A stretch of 64,000 nucleotides of DNA from an uncultured bacterium (GTDB lineage Bacteria > Bacillota > Clostridia > Oscillospirales > Ruminococcaceae): the NCBI GenBank assembly GCA_905215965.1, contig CAJMSD010000008.1, forward strand, positions 65,740 to 129,739, given 5' to 3'. The notes under the pieces were generated by a model. The model was not told where the DNA came from, searched no databases, and was given only the letters and a program-made list of their open reading frames with translations. Below are positions 34,983 to 44,598 of the stretch, piece after piece. Every line of letters begins with the position of its first letter. Position 1 is the stretch's first letter. The translations under genes were made by a program, and so were the position numbers.

Positions 34983-36272
34983 TTAATCAATTTCAAATCT
35001 TACTTTAATGGCATTTGCATGAGCGGTAAGTCCCTCTTTCTCGGCAATAAGGACAATGTCGTCTTTGGCTTCTCTCAAAGCCTCTTCCGTATAGTAAATA
35101 TAGCTTGAACGCTTTGTAAAGCTTGCTACTCCGAGCGGAGAGAAGAAACGCGCTGTTCCGCTTGTAGGAAGAACGTGATTCGGTCCTGCATAGTAATCAC
35201 CGAGAGGCTCTGACGCATAGTGTCCGAGGAAGATCGATCCTGCGTTGTCGAGACTTCCGAGAAGCTCCATAGGATTTTCCATAAGGACTTCAAGATGTTC
35301 GGGAGCAATCGCGTTCGCAAGCTCTACCGCACAAGCTCGGCAGTCGGTAATAATTACAGCGCCGTAGTCCTCAAGAGATCTGCCGATAATATCCTTGCGG
35401 GACAAATACTGCTTCTGTCTCTCGATCTCTTCAAGAGTGCGGTCTGCGATCTCTTCGCTTGTAGTGACCATAATTGCAGACGCAAGTACATCGTGCTCAG
35501 CCTGCGACATCAGGTCGGCGGCTGCAAACTTCGGATTTGCAGTTTCATCGGCAAGAACGAGTATCTCGCTCGGTCCTGCTATCATGTCGATATCAACAAC
35601 GCCGTAAAGCAGCTTTTTAGCTGTTGCAACGTAAATATTTCCCGGTCCTACTATCTTATCGCACTTCGGGATCTCCTCAGTTCCGTAAGCAAGAGCAGCA
35701 ATTGCCTGAGCTCCGCCCGAGAGGAATACTCTGTCCACACCGCAGATTGCGGCAGCAACGAGGATATCCTTATTGGGAGTGCCGTCTTTAAGCGGAGGAG
35801 TAACCATAACTATTTCCTTTACTCCCGCGATCTTTGCAGGAATAGCGTTCATAAGCACGCTTGACGGATATGCGGCAGTTCCTCCGGGAACATAAAGACC
35901 GACTCTTTCAAGTCCTCTGATACGCTGACCGAGAATTACTCCGTTTTCCTTTGGATTTATAAATCCTTGTTCGCGCTGTCTGTTGTGGAAATCGGCAATA
36001 TTTTCCATAGCGTTCAGAAGAGCGTCAACAAATTCCTCGTCGGCGTCGTTAAGAGCGTCGTTGATAACATCTCTCGGAACTTCATAATACTGAGGAAGAT
36101 TGCCGTCAAATTTAAGCGTATAATTTTTTACAGCCTCGTCTCCGTTTTCCTTAACGTCCTCAATAATGGCCGAAACGGTTTCCGTGACCTTTTTATTTGT
36201 TTCTCCGCTTCTCTTTTTCAATTCATTAAGGAATGCGACCTCGTCCGTTCCGTTAGCAAATATCTTTTTCAT
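34983..36272 (-). CDS. hisD: Histidinol dehydrogenase
   Basis: Last two oxidations from histidinol to histidine; NAD and zinc dependent. VPGGTAAYPSSVLMNAIPAK, GGAQAIAALAYGTE, KIVGPGNIYVATAKK, DMIAGPSEILVLADE, AADLMSQAEHD (zinc ligands) and the late catalytic EHLEVL and GPNHVLPT. 429 residues. Overlaps hisG by one base. Confidence 0.97.
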   Translation of the reverse strand: MKKIFANGTDEVAFLNELKKRSGETNKKVTETVSAIIEDVKENGDEAVKNYTLKFDGNLPQYYEVPRDVINDALNDADEEFVDALLNAMENIADFHNRQREQGFINPKENGVILGQRIRGLERVGLYVPGGTAAYPSSVLMNAIPAKIAGVKEIVMVTPPLKDGTPNKDILVAAAICGVDRVFLSGGAQAIAALAYGTEEIPKCDKIVGPGNIYVATAKKLLYGVVDIDMIAGPSEILVLADETANPKFAAADLMSQAEHDVLASAIMVTTSEEIADRTLEEIERQKQYLSRKDIIGRSLEDYGAVIITDCRACAVELANAIAPEHLEVLMENPMELLGSLDNAGSIFLGHYASEPLGDYYAGPNHVLPTSGTARFFSPLGVASFTKRSSYIYYTEEALREAKDDIVLIAEKEGLTAHANAIKVRFEID

Positions 36273-36901
36273 TATAAATTCTCCTCTATAAGTGTAATAA
36301 GCTTATCAATTTCACTGTGCCTCATTTTAAGGCTTACCGTGTTGGCGATCAGTCTTGCCGAAATAGGAGCGACATCTTCTATGACTTCAAGTCCGTTTTC
36401 TTTTAAGGTCGTTCCTGTTTCTACGATATCAACTATACCGTCTGCCAGTTCGAGAAGCGGCGCAAGCTCGACCGAGCCTTCTATTTTGATAATTTCCGTA
36501 TCCATTCCTTTTTTCTCGAAAAAGCTTCTTGTTACGTTCGGATATTTCGTTGCAATAGTTTTTACGCCGTAACCATTATAAAAATCGTATCCTTTTTTTG
36601 TTGCAAGAGCAAATTTACAGCGTCCGAAGCCAAGATCGACAAGCTCGAAAAACTTTCCTTTCATTTCCATGATAGTATCCTTGCCGACAACTCCCATATC
36701 GCAAACACCGTGTTCAACATAAGTGATAACATCGTTTGCCTTTGCAAGAACTACTTCAAGATTTGCGTCGGGAACAGGCAGAATAAGCTTTCTTCCCTTT
36801 TCGCGGACCGCAGTACAGTCAAATCCAAGCTTTTCAAGAAGTCCTATAGTATCCTTTTCAAGTCTTCCCTTAGTCAGCGCCATTCTTATCGGCTTATTCA
36901 T
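36272..36901 (-). CDS. hisG: ATP phosphoribosyltransferase, short catalytic form
   Basis: Committed step of histidine synthesis, ATP + PRPP to PR-ATP. The 209-residue short form lacks the regulatory ACT-like domain and needs HisZ, whose gene is directly upstream. IRMALTKGRLEKDTIGLLEKLG, YVEHGVCDMGVVGKD, and the PRPP-binding stretch DGIVDIVETGTTLKENGL. Overlaps hisZ and hisD by one base each. Confidence 0.97.
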   Translation of the reverse strand: MNKPIRMALTKGRLEKDTIGLLEKLGFDCTAVREKGRKLILPVPDANLEVVLAKANDVITYVEHGVCDMGVVGKDTIMEMKGKFFELVDLGFGRCKFALATKKGYDFYNGYGVKTIATKYPNVTRSFFEKKGMDTEIIKIEGSVELAPLLELADGIVDIVETGTTLKENGLEVIEDVAPISARLIANTVSLKMRHSEIDKLITLIEENL

Positions 36902-38085
36902 TACTGCACCTCCTTGTCAATAACGATCACCTTTGCGATCTTTTTTTCTTTTGCATATTCACGTACGGCATCAATATCGTCAGAGAGAGCGTTTTCTACA
37001 ATATAACCCTCGCTGCGAAGTCTTGCGGCTTCTTTAAGAGCGGCGACCTCGAATCCGTCTGCGGCAAATACGATGCAGTCGGCGCTTTCTTTCTCGGAAA
37101 TCAAGCCGGATTTTTCAAATGCCTTTTCGATTCCGTTTACATTAACTGCAAAGCCAACGGCAGGGATATCGTAGCCAAATTCCGAGATCAGCTTGTCATA
37201 GCGTCCGCCGGAAATGACCTCCTCGCCGTGTCCCTGAAGATAACCCTTTATAATCAACCCGGTATAGTAATCGGTTTTGTTTACAAGACCGAGATCAACG
37301 GTAATATTTCCTTCTTCACCGCACAGATCGGCGGCGTCGCAGTAGATCTCGCGAAGCTCGTTCAGTATTTTTTTGATGTTTTCATCGGGCATGAGCTGAG
37401 CTGCTTTTTCAAATACCTCTTCTCCGCCGAAAAGTGCGGGGAGCTTTTTCAGAGCGGCTGTAACGTAGCTGTTTCCGAGCGAATCGAGCATATCGTTAAG
37501 AGCAGGGAAATTTTTATTTTCAATAAGCTTTCTGATTTTTTCTTTTGTGTTATCATCGGCTTCAAGGCGGCTGACAAGCTCCTTAAAAATACCGATATGT
37601 CCGATCTCAAGAGAAAACGTCATGCCAAATTCCTTCAAAGCCGCAACGGCAGTGGAGATGACCTCCAGATCAGCCATTTTCAGCTGTGAACCGATAAGCT
37701 CAATACCAGCCTGAACTATCTCATCGCTTCTGCCTTTAAGCGCAGGTTCAGTCCTGTAAACGGTCTGATTGTAGCAAAGTCTCAAAGGCAGCTCAACATC
37801 TTTCAGACGTGTAGCAACCACTCTTGCGATAGGCATTGTTGAATCGGGACGCATTACGAGCAGTCTGCCCTTGCTGTCAGTCAATTTATAGAGATTCTCC
37901 TGCGGAAAATACGGAGAATTCAAGTTAAATACGTCATAAAATTCAAGACCCGGAGTTATAATTTCGCAGTATCCGCTGCCCTTGAACAGCTTCAGCAGCT
38001 TGTTTTCAATGCTGCGTCTTACGGTACATTCCCCGAAAAGCAGGTCTTTCGTGCCCTCGGGAGTTATAAGATCATAGTTTTTCAT
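36901..38085 (-). CDS. hisZ: ATP phosphoribosyltransferase regulatory subunit
   Basis: HisRS-like paralog without aminoacylation function that activates short HisG and mediates histidine feedback. Class II aaRS-like core: ITPGLEFYDVF, MRPDSTMPIARVVATRL, RLCYNQTVYRTEPALKGRSDEIVQAGIELIG, GLVNKTDYYTGLIIKGY, EVISGGRYDKL. The frame starts further upstream (38145), but the ATG at 38085 (MKNYDLITPEGTKDLL) follows GGAGG by 5 bases and matches the family start. First gene of the his operon. Confidence 0.95.
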   Translation of the reverse strand: MKNYDLITPEGTKDLLFGECTVRRSIENKLLKLFKGSGYCEIITPGLEFYDVFNLNSPYFPQENLYKLTDSKGRLLVMRPDSTMPIARVVATRLKDVELPLRLCYNQTVYRTEPALKGRSDEIVQAGIELIGSQLKMADLEVISTAVAALKEFGMTFSLEIGHIGIFKELVSRLEADDNTKEKIRKLIENKNFPALNDMLDSLGNSYVTAALKKLPALFGGEEVFEKAAQLMPDENIKKILNELREIYCDAADLCGEEGNITVDLGLVNKTDYYTGLIIKGYLQGHGEEVISGGRYDKLISEFGYDIPAVGFAVNVNGIEKAFEKSGLISEKESADCIVFAADGFEVAALKEAARLRSEGYIVENALSDDIDAVREYAKEKKIAKVIVIDKEVQ

Positions 38086-38103
38086 AAATACCTCCGTATA
38101 CTT

Positions 38104-38152
38104 TAGTGTGCTAATATGGTAATATGATAACATACTACCACGCAAAAGTCAA
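38104..38152 (-). promoter_or_regulatory. his operon promoter with overlapping inverted repeat
   Basis: Minus strand TTGACT (38147-38152), 17 bases, TATCAT (38124-38129); the -35 touches the polC stop. An inverted repeat TAGTGTG...CATACTA (38104-38110 / 38131-38137) spans the -10. Only about 40 bases separate promoter and hisZ, so there is no T-box or peptide attenuator; repression by a DNA-binding regulator such as YerC/HisR is the likely control (inference). Confidence 0.65.
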
Positions 38153-38153
38153 G

Positions 38154-41100
38154 TTAAAAGAATGACATCTGTGTAGATTCGGGTAAATCGCCTAAAGCTC
38201 CTATACTTTTCAGCATATCTATTGTTGTTTTTGACGCACCGCTCATTTGTTGAAATTCTTCAATGGAAATAAATCCGCCCTTTTGAGCCGCTTCATACAA
38301 TCCTTTTGCAGCGTTTTCGCCTACTCCGCTCATTGCTGAAAACGGGATTCTTAATTTTCCGTCCTCTATCATGTATTTCGTGGCGTGAGACTTAAACAGA
38401 TTTACAGGCAGAAAATCATATCCTCTTGTCATCATTTCATTTGTAATGAGCAATATATCATAAAGATCGCTTTCCTTTTTACTTCGGTCGTTGCCAAGCT
38501 CTTTAAGCTCCTCAATACGTGCACGAACGGCAGAAATTCCCTTTACTGCAAGCTCGGCGTCAAAATCTTCGCCTCTTACGGTAAAATAAGTCGCATAAAA
38601 CTCAAGCGGTCTATGCAGCTTGAACCAGCCGAGCTTAATGGCTGCAATTACGTAGGCAGCCGCATGAGCCTTTGGGAACATATATTTAATTTTAAGACAG
38701 CTTTCAATATACCAGTCGGGAACATTGTGATCTTTAAGCATCTGTATACGCTCAGGTGTAAACGTTTTCGGAGCTTTTCCCTTACGCGTATCCTCCATTA
38801 TCTGGAACGCCTGCTTCGGCTCGACTCCCTTATAGAGCAAATATGTCATGATGCTGTCACGCGTACCAATAACCTCGGAAATAGTGCACGTTCCGTTGTC
38901 GATAAGATCCTTCGCGTTTCCGAGCCATACGTCCGTTCCATGAGAAAGTCCCGAGATCTGGAGGAAGTCGCTGAATTTTGTAGGCTTTGCGTCAAGAAGC
39001 ATCTGGATAGTAAAGCCTGTTCCCATTTCAGGAATACCCAAGCTTCCTGTCTTGCAGTAAATTTCCTCCGGCTTGACGTTAAGCGCGTCACAGTTGGTAC
39101 ACATTCTGATCACTTTCGGATCTGACGTAGGAACGTCTTTTATCTTGATTCCGGTCAAGTCTTCAAGATGCTTGTAAAGCGTAGGAACAACGTGTCCAAG
39201 CTCATCAAGCTTAAGGATAGTATCATGCAGCGAGTTGAACGTAAAATGCGTTGTTATGATCTCGGAATCCGCAGTGTCGGCAGGGTGCTGTACCGGAGTA
39301 AAATCGTAGACCTCGTAATCCGACGGCACAACGACCATTCCTCCGGGGTGCTGACCCGTAGTTCGCTTTATTCCCGTGCAGCCTATTGCAAGACGGTTCA
39401 TTTCCGCATTATTCAGTGTTATGCCGTTTTCCTCGCAATATTTTTTCACGTATCCGAAAGCTGTTTTTTCTGCAACCGCCGAGATAGTTCCCGCCTTGAA
39501 AACGTTTGATTTACCAAAAAGCTGCTCGGTGTAGCGATGCGCGTAAAATTGATATTCATCCGAGAAGTTAAGGTCGATATCAGGCGCTTTGTCGCCGTCA
39601 AAGCCGAGAAACGTCTCGAACGGAATGTCATGACCGTCGCGAAGCATATCCGTTCCGCAGTCGGGACAATTCTTTTGCGGCAGATCGAATCCCGAGCCGT
39701 AAACTCCGTCAAGCAGAAATTCGCTGTGCTTGCACTTCGGGCAAACGTAATGCGGCGGCAGAGGATTTACCTCTGAAATTCCTGCCATTGACGCAACGAA
39801 CGAAGAGCCTACCGAGCCTCTTGAACCTACAAGATATCCGTTTTCGACCGAATTCCACACAAGCTTCTGAGCAATGATATAAAGAACGGAAAATCCGTGC
39901 TTTATGATAGATGAAAGCTCTCTGTCAAGACGCTTTTCAACGATTTCCGGAAGAGGATCGCCGTAGATCTCACGCGCTCTGTTATTTGTAATATTTGTAA
40001 GCTCCTCTTCCGCGCCGTCGATAGTCGGAGTAAACGTGCCCTTTGGAATTGGACGCACGACCTCGATCATATCCGCAATGGCGTTGGTGTTTATAATGAC
40101 AACTTCTCTTGCTTTCTCCTCTCCGAGATAGCTGAATTCCGCAAGCATTTCCTCCGTTGTCCTGAAATAAAGAGGAGCCTGATATTCAGCATCTTTAAAG
40201 CCCATGCTTGTGAGAAGTATCTTACGGTAAATTGCGTCTTTAGGATCGATAAAATGGACATCGCAGGTAGCGCATACCGGTATATTCAACTTTTCGCCAA
40301 GCTTAACGATACGGATATTGTATTCCTCCAGTTCGCGTTCGTTCTCAGCGATTCCCTCACGGATCATAAAAGCGTTATTTGCGGTCGGCTGGATTTCGAG
40401 ATAGTCATAAAACTTTGCAAGCTCTTCAATTTCCTTTTCAGGCTTATTCTCGACCATAGCTGAAAAAAGCTCTCCCGATTCGCAGGCGCTTCCGAAAATA
40501 AGTCCCTCTCTGTGAGCTTCAAGCACCGATTTTGGAATAAGCGGCTTTTTATAAAAATAATCGAGATGACTGTAAGAAACAAGTTTATATAGGTTTTTCA
40601 GTCCTGTCTGATTTCGCACAAGAATGATATGGTGGTGAGATTTAAGCTTTTTTACTTCGATTTTTCCGGCCTTGAAATTCAAGTCGCTCAGCAGACGCAG
40701 CTCCTGCTCATTTTTCAGTCTCGATACAAGCTCTATATAAATTTTAGCGAGCATCAATGCATCATCGGAAGCGCGGTGATGATCGAATTTTCCAAGCTTA
40801 AGAGCCTTAGCCACGATATTCAGCTTATGACGTCCGCACTCGGGAAGCATTGCCTGACAGAAAACAAGAGTATCAAGCCAGTTGTACTCAAAAGTTATTC
40901 CGCATCTCTTGCAGGCATTGTTGATGAACGATGTATCAAAGGTTGCGTTATGCGCTGCAAGAACGGGGTTTTCTCCGCAGAATTCCATAAATTTTCTGAC
41001 AGCCTCTTCCTCGGAGGGAGCATCGGCGACCATTTCATCGGTAATTCCCGTAAGCTCCACAATATTCTGCGGAATAGGACGTTCGGGATTAACAAACGTA

Positions 41101-42482
41101 TTGAAGCTGTCAACTACCTGTAGATTTCTCAGCTTAACTGCGCCTATCTCGGTAAGCCTGTCCTTTTTGCTGCTAAGACCGGTAGTTTCAACGTCAAACA
41201 CGATTATCTCATCGTTTATACCGCGGTCGTCGGGCTTTTTAAGTATCTTCGGCATATCGAGATCGTTCACCACGTATGCCTCGCAGCCGTAAATAACTTT
41301 AAGTCCCTTTGGAGTATTATACATGGCATCGGGGAAAGCCTGAACAACCCCGTGATCGGTAATAGCCATCGCCTGATGCCCCCACTGAGCCGCTCTGTTA
41401 ATAAGGGTTACGGGATCGGTAACTGCGTCCATAGCGGACATATTCGTATGACAGTGCAGCTCGACTCTCTTCTCGGGATAATTATCCATTTTAGGTATTC
41501 TTTTTACTTTTATGATTGAATTCGGGATAAGGGTAATATCATGAGCGTATGTATCGTAGTCGATCTTTCCCGATACAAGGAGAGTTGTTCCGTTTTTAAG
41601 CGAGCCGAGACCAAGCTTGTCAAGCTCCTCTGTCTTTGCAAATATTTTAAGCTTGAGCGAGCCGCTGTAATCGGTGATATCAAAGGTTGCGACGCTTTTT
41701 TCATTGCGAAGCTCCTTTATTTCCGAGGAAAAGATATCTCCGACAACTGCTATATTCTTTTCGCCAAGGCGCTGAACGGCATCGGATATCGCAACAGGCT
41801 TTTCACGTATAGCTTTTCCTTTTATGATCTCTGCGGATTCCTTATCAAATTCGGTATCAAGCGACGTAATATCGACTACTCCTGTAGGAATTGCCGACAA
41901 GCGTTCCTCCGAAGCCATCTCCTCCGCCGATTTTTCGGGAATAAGCTGACCGCTGTAATCAGGAAGCTCCGCCGCCATTTTTTCAAGCATTTCATCATAA
42001 ACGTCCTCCGTAACAGAGGTCTGTCCGTCAAGCACGACATTTACGTTTACTCCGAACTGATTATAGATCAGCTGGGAAAACAGACGGCAGAAATCGGCTT
42101 TTTCAAGCATATCACGCCCGCCGTGTGTAAGCGCGATATCAAGCCTGCCGTCGGAAAGGCGAACGTCCGCTCCGTCAAGAAAACCGTTCACGACCGAAAT
42201 GTCGCGCTTCAGCAGCTTAATAAGCTCCTTATAGCATTCTATCCCGAAGATCTCCGAAGGATATCGGCAGTGCAGCCTTATTTTATCGGTTTTTACAGCC
42301 GTTTCGACAGATTTTTCAAATGCAAAAATATCATCTGAAGGAACAAGCTTAGTAAAAAGCGCAAAAAACGAAATACCGTCAAGCCGCTCGGAATATGTAA
42401 GCTTGAAAACCTCGCCGTCACGTATCGATTCAGGGATCTCCGCCTCGGTATCCTTTAAAAATTCTGATAATTTTATATTCAT
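38154..42482 (-). CDS. polC: DNA polymerase III subunit alpha, Gram-positive PolC
   Basis: Replicative polymerase with proofreading. Domains in order: N-terminal part and OB fold (about 1-330), a PHP domain split by the exonuclease (VELHCHTNMSAMDAVTDP; AITDHGVVQAFPD), the DEDDh 3'-5' exonuclease (about 425-600: IVFDVETTGLSSKKDR, AAHNATFDTSF, HRASDDAL), then the catalytic palm (PDIDLNFSDEYQ; Asp pair), zinc-binding CPKCKHSEF...CPDCG (about 905-940), and a C-terminal tail ending QMSFF, a classic beta-clamp peptide. 1,442 residues. Last gene of the pyrH-polC operon, 4 bases after ispG; its stop touches the his promoter. Confidence 0.97.
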   Translation of the reverse strand: MNIKLSEFLKDTEAEIPESIRDGEVFKLTYSERLDGISFFALFTKLVPSDDIFAFEKSVETAVKTDKIRLHCRYPSEIFGIECYKELIKLLKRDISVVNGFLDGADVRLSDGRLDIALTHGGRDMLEKADFCRLFSQLIYNQFGVNVNVVLDGQTSVTEDVYDEMLEKMAAELPDYSGQLIPEKSAEEMASEERLSAIPTGVVDITSLDTEFDKESAEIIKGKAIREKPVAISDAVQRLGEKNIAVVGDIFSSEIKELRNEKSVATFDITDYSGSLKLKIFAKTEELDKLGLGSLKNGTTLLVSGKIDYDTYAHDITLIPNSIIKVKRIPKMDNYPEKRVELHCHTNMSAMDAVTDPVTLINRAAQWGHQAMAITDHGVVQAFPDAMYNTPKGLKVIYGCEAYVVNDLDMPKILKKPDDRGINDEIIVFDVETTGLSSKKDRLTEIGAVKLRNLQVVDSFNTFVNPERPIPQNIVELTGITDEMVADAPSEEEAVRKFMEFCGENPVLAAHNATFDTSFINNACKRCGITFEYNWLDTLVFCQAMLPECGRHKLNIVAKALKLGKFDHHRASDDALMLAKIYIELVSRLKNEQELRLLSDLNFKAGKIEVKKLKSHHHIILVRNQTGLKNLYKLVSYSHLDYFYKKPLIPKSVLEAHREGLIFGSACESGELFSAMVENKPEKEIEELAKFYDYLEIQPTANNAFMIREGIAENERELEEYNIRIVKLGEKLNIPVCATCDVHFIDPKDAIYRKILLTSMGFKDAEYQAPLYFRTTEEMLAEFSYLGEEKAREVVIINTNAIADMIEVVRPIPKGTFTPTIDGAEEELTNITNNRAREIYGDPLPEIVEKRLDRELSSIIKHGFSVLYIIAQKLVWNSVENGYLVGSRGSVGSSFVASMAGISEVNPLPPHYVCPKCKHSEFLLDGVYGSGFDLPQKNCPDCGTDMLRDGHDIPFETFLGFDGDKAPDIDLNFSDEYQFYAHRYTEQLFGKSNVFKAGTISAVAEKTAFGYVKKYCEENGITLNNAEMNRLAIGCTGIKRTTGQHPGGMVVVPSDYEVYDFTPVQHPADTADSEIITTHFTFNSLHDTILKLDELGHVVPTLYKHLEDLTGIKIKDVPTSDPKVIRMCTNCDALNVKPEEIYCKTGSLGIPEMGTGFTIQMLLDAKPTKFSDFLQISGLSHGTDVWLGNAKDLIDNGTCTISEVIGTRDSIMTYLLYKGVEPKQAFQIMEDTRKGKAPKTFTPERIQMLKDHNVPDWYIESCLKIKYMFPKAHAAAYVIAAIKLGWFKLHRPLEFYATYFTVRGEDFDAELAVKGISAVRARIEELKELGNDRSKKESDLYDILLITNEMMTRGYDFLPVNLFKSHATKYMIEDGKLRIPFSAMSGVGENAAKGLYEAAQKGGFISIEEFQQMSGASKTTIDMLKSIGALGDLPESTQMSFF

Positions 42483-42486
42483 TGAA

Positions 42487-43524
42487 TCAGAGTCTTTCGA
42501 TCTCCCTGAGAAGCTCGCAGACTATATCCTCCTCTTTGATTTTTCTAAGTATTTCGCCTTTTCGGAAAATTATAGCGCAGCCGTCTCCGCCTGCTATTCC
42601 GATATCGGCTTCACGCGCCTCTCCCGGACCGTTTACCGCACAGCCCATTACGGCGACCGTTATATCCTTGTTGATATTTTTGATCGCGTCTTCGACCTCT
42701 GCGGCAGCTTTCACAAGGTTGATTCGCGTTCTTCCGCAGGTCGGACATGAAACGAGCTTTACTCCCTTGCGCTTGCCGATACATTTAAGAATGTCGTTTG
42801 CAGCCGCTACCTCCTTTATCGGATCGTCCGTCAGGGAAACGCGTATCGTCTCACCGATACCGTCGCACAGCAGCGAGCCTATACCGACAGCTGATTTTAT
42901 AAGTCCCATTCTTTCCGTGCCTGCTTCCGTAACTCCGAGATGAAGCGGATAACGACATTTTTCTGCAGCAAGTCTGTATGAAGCGATCATTCGGTTTACA
43001 TCGGAAGATTTTATGGATATCACTATGTTGTCAAAATCGAATCGTTCAAGCAGAGCCGCATGATTCATTGCGCTTTCAACAAGCGCTTCCGGTGTCGGAG
43101 AGCCGTACTTCAAAAGCAGCTCCTTTTCCAGAGAACCCGAATTTACTCCAATTCTGATAGGAATATTTTTTGCTCTGCAAATATCGGCGACCTTTTTAAC
43201 TCTATCCATATCGCCGATGTTTCCCGGATTTATGCGTATTTTATCGACACCTGCTTCCGCTGCCTCAACAGCAAGACGGTAATCGAAATGAATATCGGCG
43301 ACAAGAGGTATTGAAACGGCGTTTTTAATTGCAGGAATGAGCTTGATAGCGTCCATATCAGGAATTGCCGCACGTATTATTTCGCAGCCGGCATTCTGCA
43401 GCTCGACCGCCTGCTTTACGCTGCCCTCGATGTCGTCGGAACGCGCGCTGAGCATCGACTGTACATATATGTGCTTTCCGTCTAAAAGGCAGTTTCCTAC
43501 CTTAACAGGTTTTATATTTCTCAT
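42487..43524 (-). CDS. ispG: (E)-4-hydroxy-3-methylbut-2-enyl-diphosphate synthase
   Basis: MEP pathway step 6, makes HMBPP; binds a 4Fe-4S cluster through SCPTCGRTRIN and GCAVNGPGEA. TIM-barrel start QSMLSARSDDIEGSVKQAVELQ and IPLVADIHFDY, KIRINPGNIGD. 345 residues, short bacterial form. Sits 12 bases after rseP and 4 before polC. Together with dxr and uppS it supplies isoprenoids for undecaprenyl lipid carrier. Confidence 0.97.
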   Translation of the reverse strand: MRNIKPVKVGNCLLDGKHIYVQSMLSARSDDIEGSVKQAVELQNAGCEIIRAAIPDMDAIKLIPAIKNAVSIPLVADIHFDYRLAVEAAEAGVDKIRINPGNIGDMDRVKKVADICRAKNIPIRIGVNSGSLEKELLLKYGSPTPEALVESAMNHAALLERFDFDNIVISIKSSDVNRMIASYRLAAEKCRYPLHLGVTEAGTERMGLIKSAVGIGSLLCDGIGETIRVSLTDDPIKEVAAANDILKCIGKRKGVKLVSCPTCGRTRINLVKAAAEVEDAIKNINKDITVAVMGCAVNGPGEAREADIGIAGGDGCAIIFRKGEILRKIKEEDIVCELLREIERL

Positions 43525-43536
43525 ATTAATTCTCCT

Positions 43537-44589
43537 TTATCCGCCCGTAATAAGGCGAATTATGTCATTATATGTTGCGTATATCATTATTCCGAACAGG
43601 AGCACCATTCCTGCCAAATGAACATAACCCTCGTGCTCCGGCTTTACGGGCTTGCGGCGAATGATCTCAATAAAGCAGAACAGCAGTCTGCCACCGTCAA
43701 GTCCGGGAATAGGCAAAAGATTAAAAATACCGATATTTATTGTGAGCATTGCCGTCAGATAAAGAAGCGACACTGCTTTTTCATGCAGATTATCTCCCTG
43801 CTGAGCTGTTTCGTCAATCACGGTCACAACGCCGACAGGGCCTGAAAGCTCGCTTGTTTTGTATTTTCCGGTTACAAGATCTCTCAGGGACATCCATACA
43901 AGACGTCCGAGCGAAACGCAGTCCTTTCCCGAATAGCTAAGTACGTTTCCGATGTTCTTTTTTTCATAGACAAGTCCGAAGTCGATAACTCCGCCGTCAC
44001 GGCTGTTAGCGAATTGAACGTCCTCGAAGAGGATTTCTTCTCCGTCCCTTTCAACAACAACGTCATGCTTGTCGGACTGTCCGAGCATATAGCTTATATC
44101 GGTAGTAGAGAAAATATGCATATCGTCCATTTCAAGAATAACGTCGCCGTGGCGCAGTCCGGCATCATAGCTGCCGGCCATATATTCAACCGTTCCGTCG
44201 GCATTCTCCGTACCGCTGAAACCGCGTATTTCCATTGTCGGAACATCTCCGCCGATACAGGTCATAATTGTCACAAGGACAAATCCAAGAACGAAATTCA
44301 TAACTGCTCCTGCAACAAGGACGATTATGCGCTTCCAAACCTTTTGCTTTCGAAAGCTTCTGTTGTCCTCGCTGTCGTCGTCCTCGCCCTCCATAGCGCA
44401 GAATCCGCCTACGGGCAGTATTCTGAGCGAGTATTCGGTTTCGCCCTTTTTGATCTTAAAAATTCTCGGGCCCATTCCGATTGAAAACTCGATGACCTTG
44501 ATCCCGCTCGCCTTGGCGCAGATAAAATGACCGAATTCATGGATCGTCACGATAAGTCCGAAAATTAAAATTGCAATAACATAACCCAT
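43537..44589 (-). CDS. rseP: RIP metalloprotease (site-2 protease)
   Basis: Intramembrane zinc protease that cleaves membrane-bound regulators (RasP in Bacillus). Motifs HEFGH (residues 17-21, first helix), one PDZ domain (about 120-190: GSYDAGLRHGDVILEMDD), and the second metal site NLLPIPGLDGGRLLF. Four membrane helices. 350 residues. In the usual place between dxr and ispG. Confidence 0.95.
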   Translation of the reverse strand: MGYVIAILIFGLIVTIHEFGHFICAKASGIKVIEFSIGMGPRIFKIKKGETEYSLRILPVGGFCAMEGEDDDSEDNRSFRKQKVWKRIIVLVAGAVMNFVLGFVLVTIMTCIGGDVPTMEIRGFSGTENADGTVEYMAGSYDAGLRHGDVILEMDDMHIFSTTDISYMLGQSDKHDVVVERDGEEILFEDVQFANSRDGGVIDFGLVYEKKNIGNVLSYSGKDCVSLGRLVWMSLRDLVTGKYKTSELSGPVGVVTVIDETAQQGDNLHEKAVSLLYLTAMLTINIGIFNLLPIPGLDGGRLLFCFIEIIRRKPVKPEHEGYVHLAGMVLLFGIMIYATYNDIIRLITGG

Positions 44590-44598
44590 ATGGCAGAT

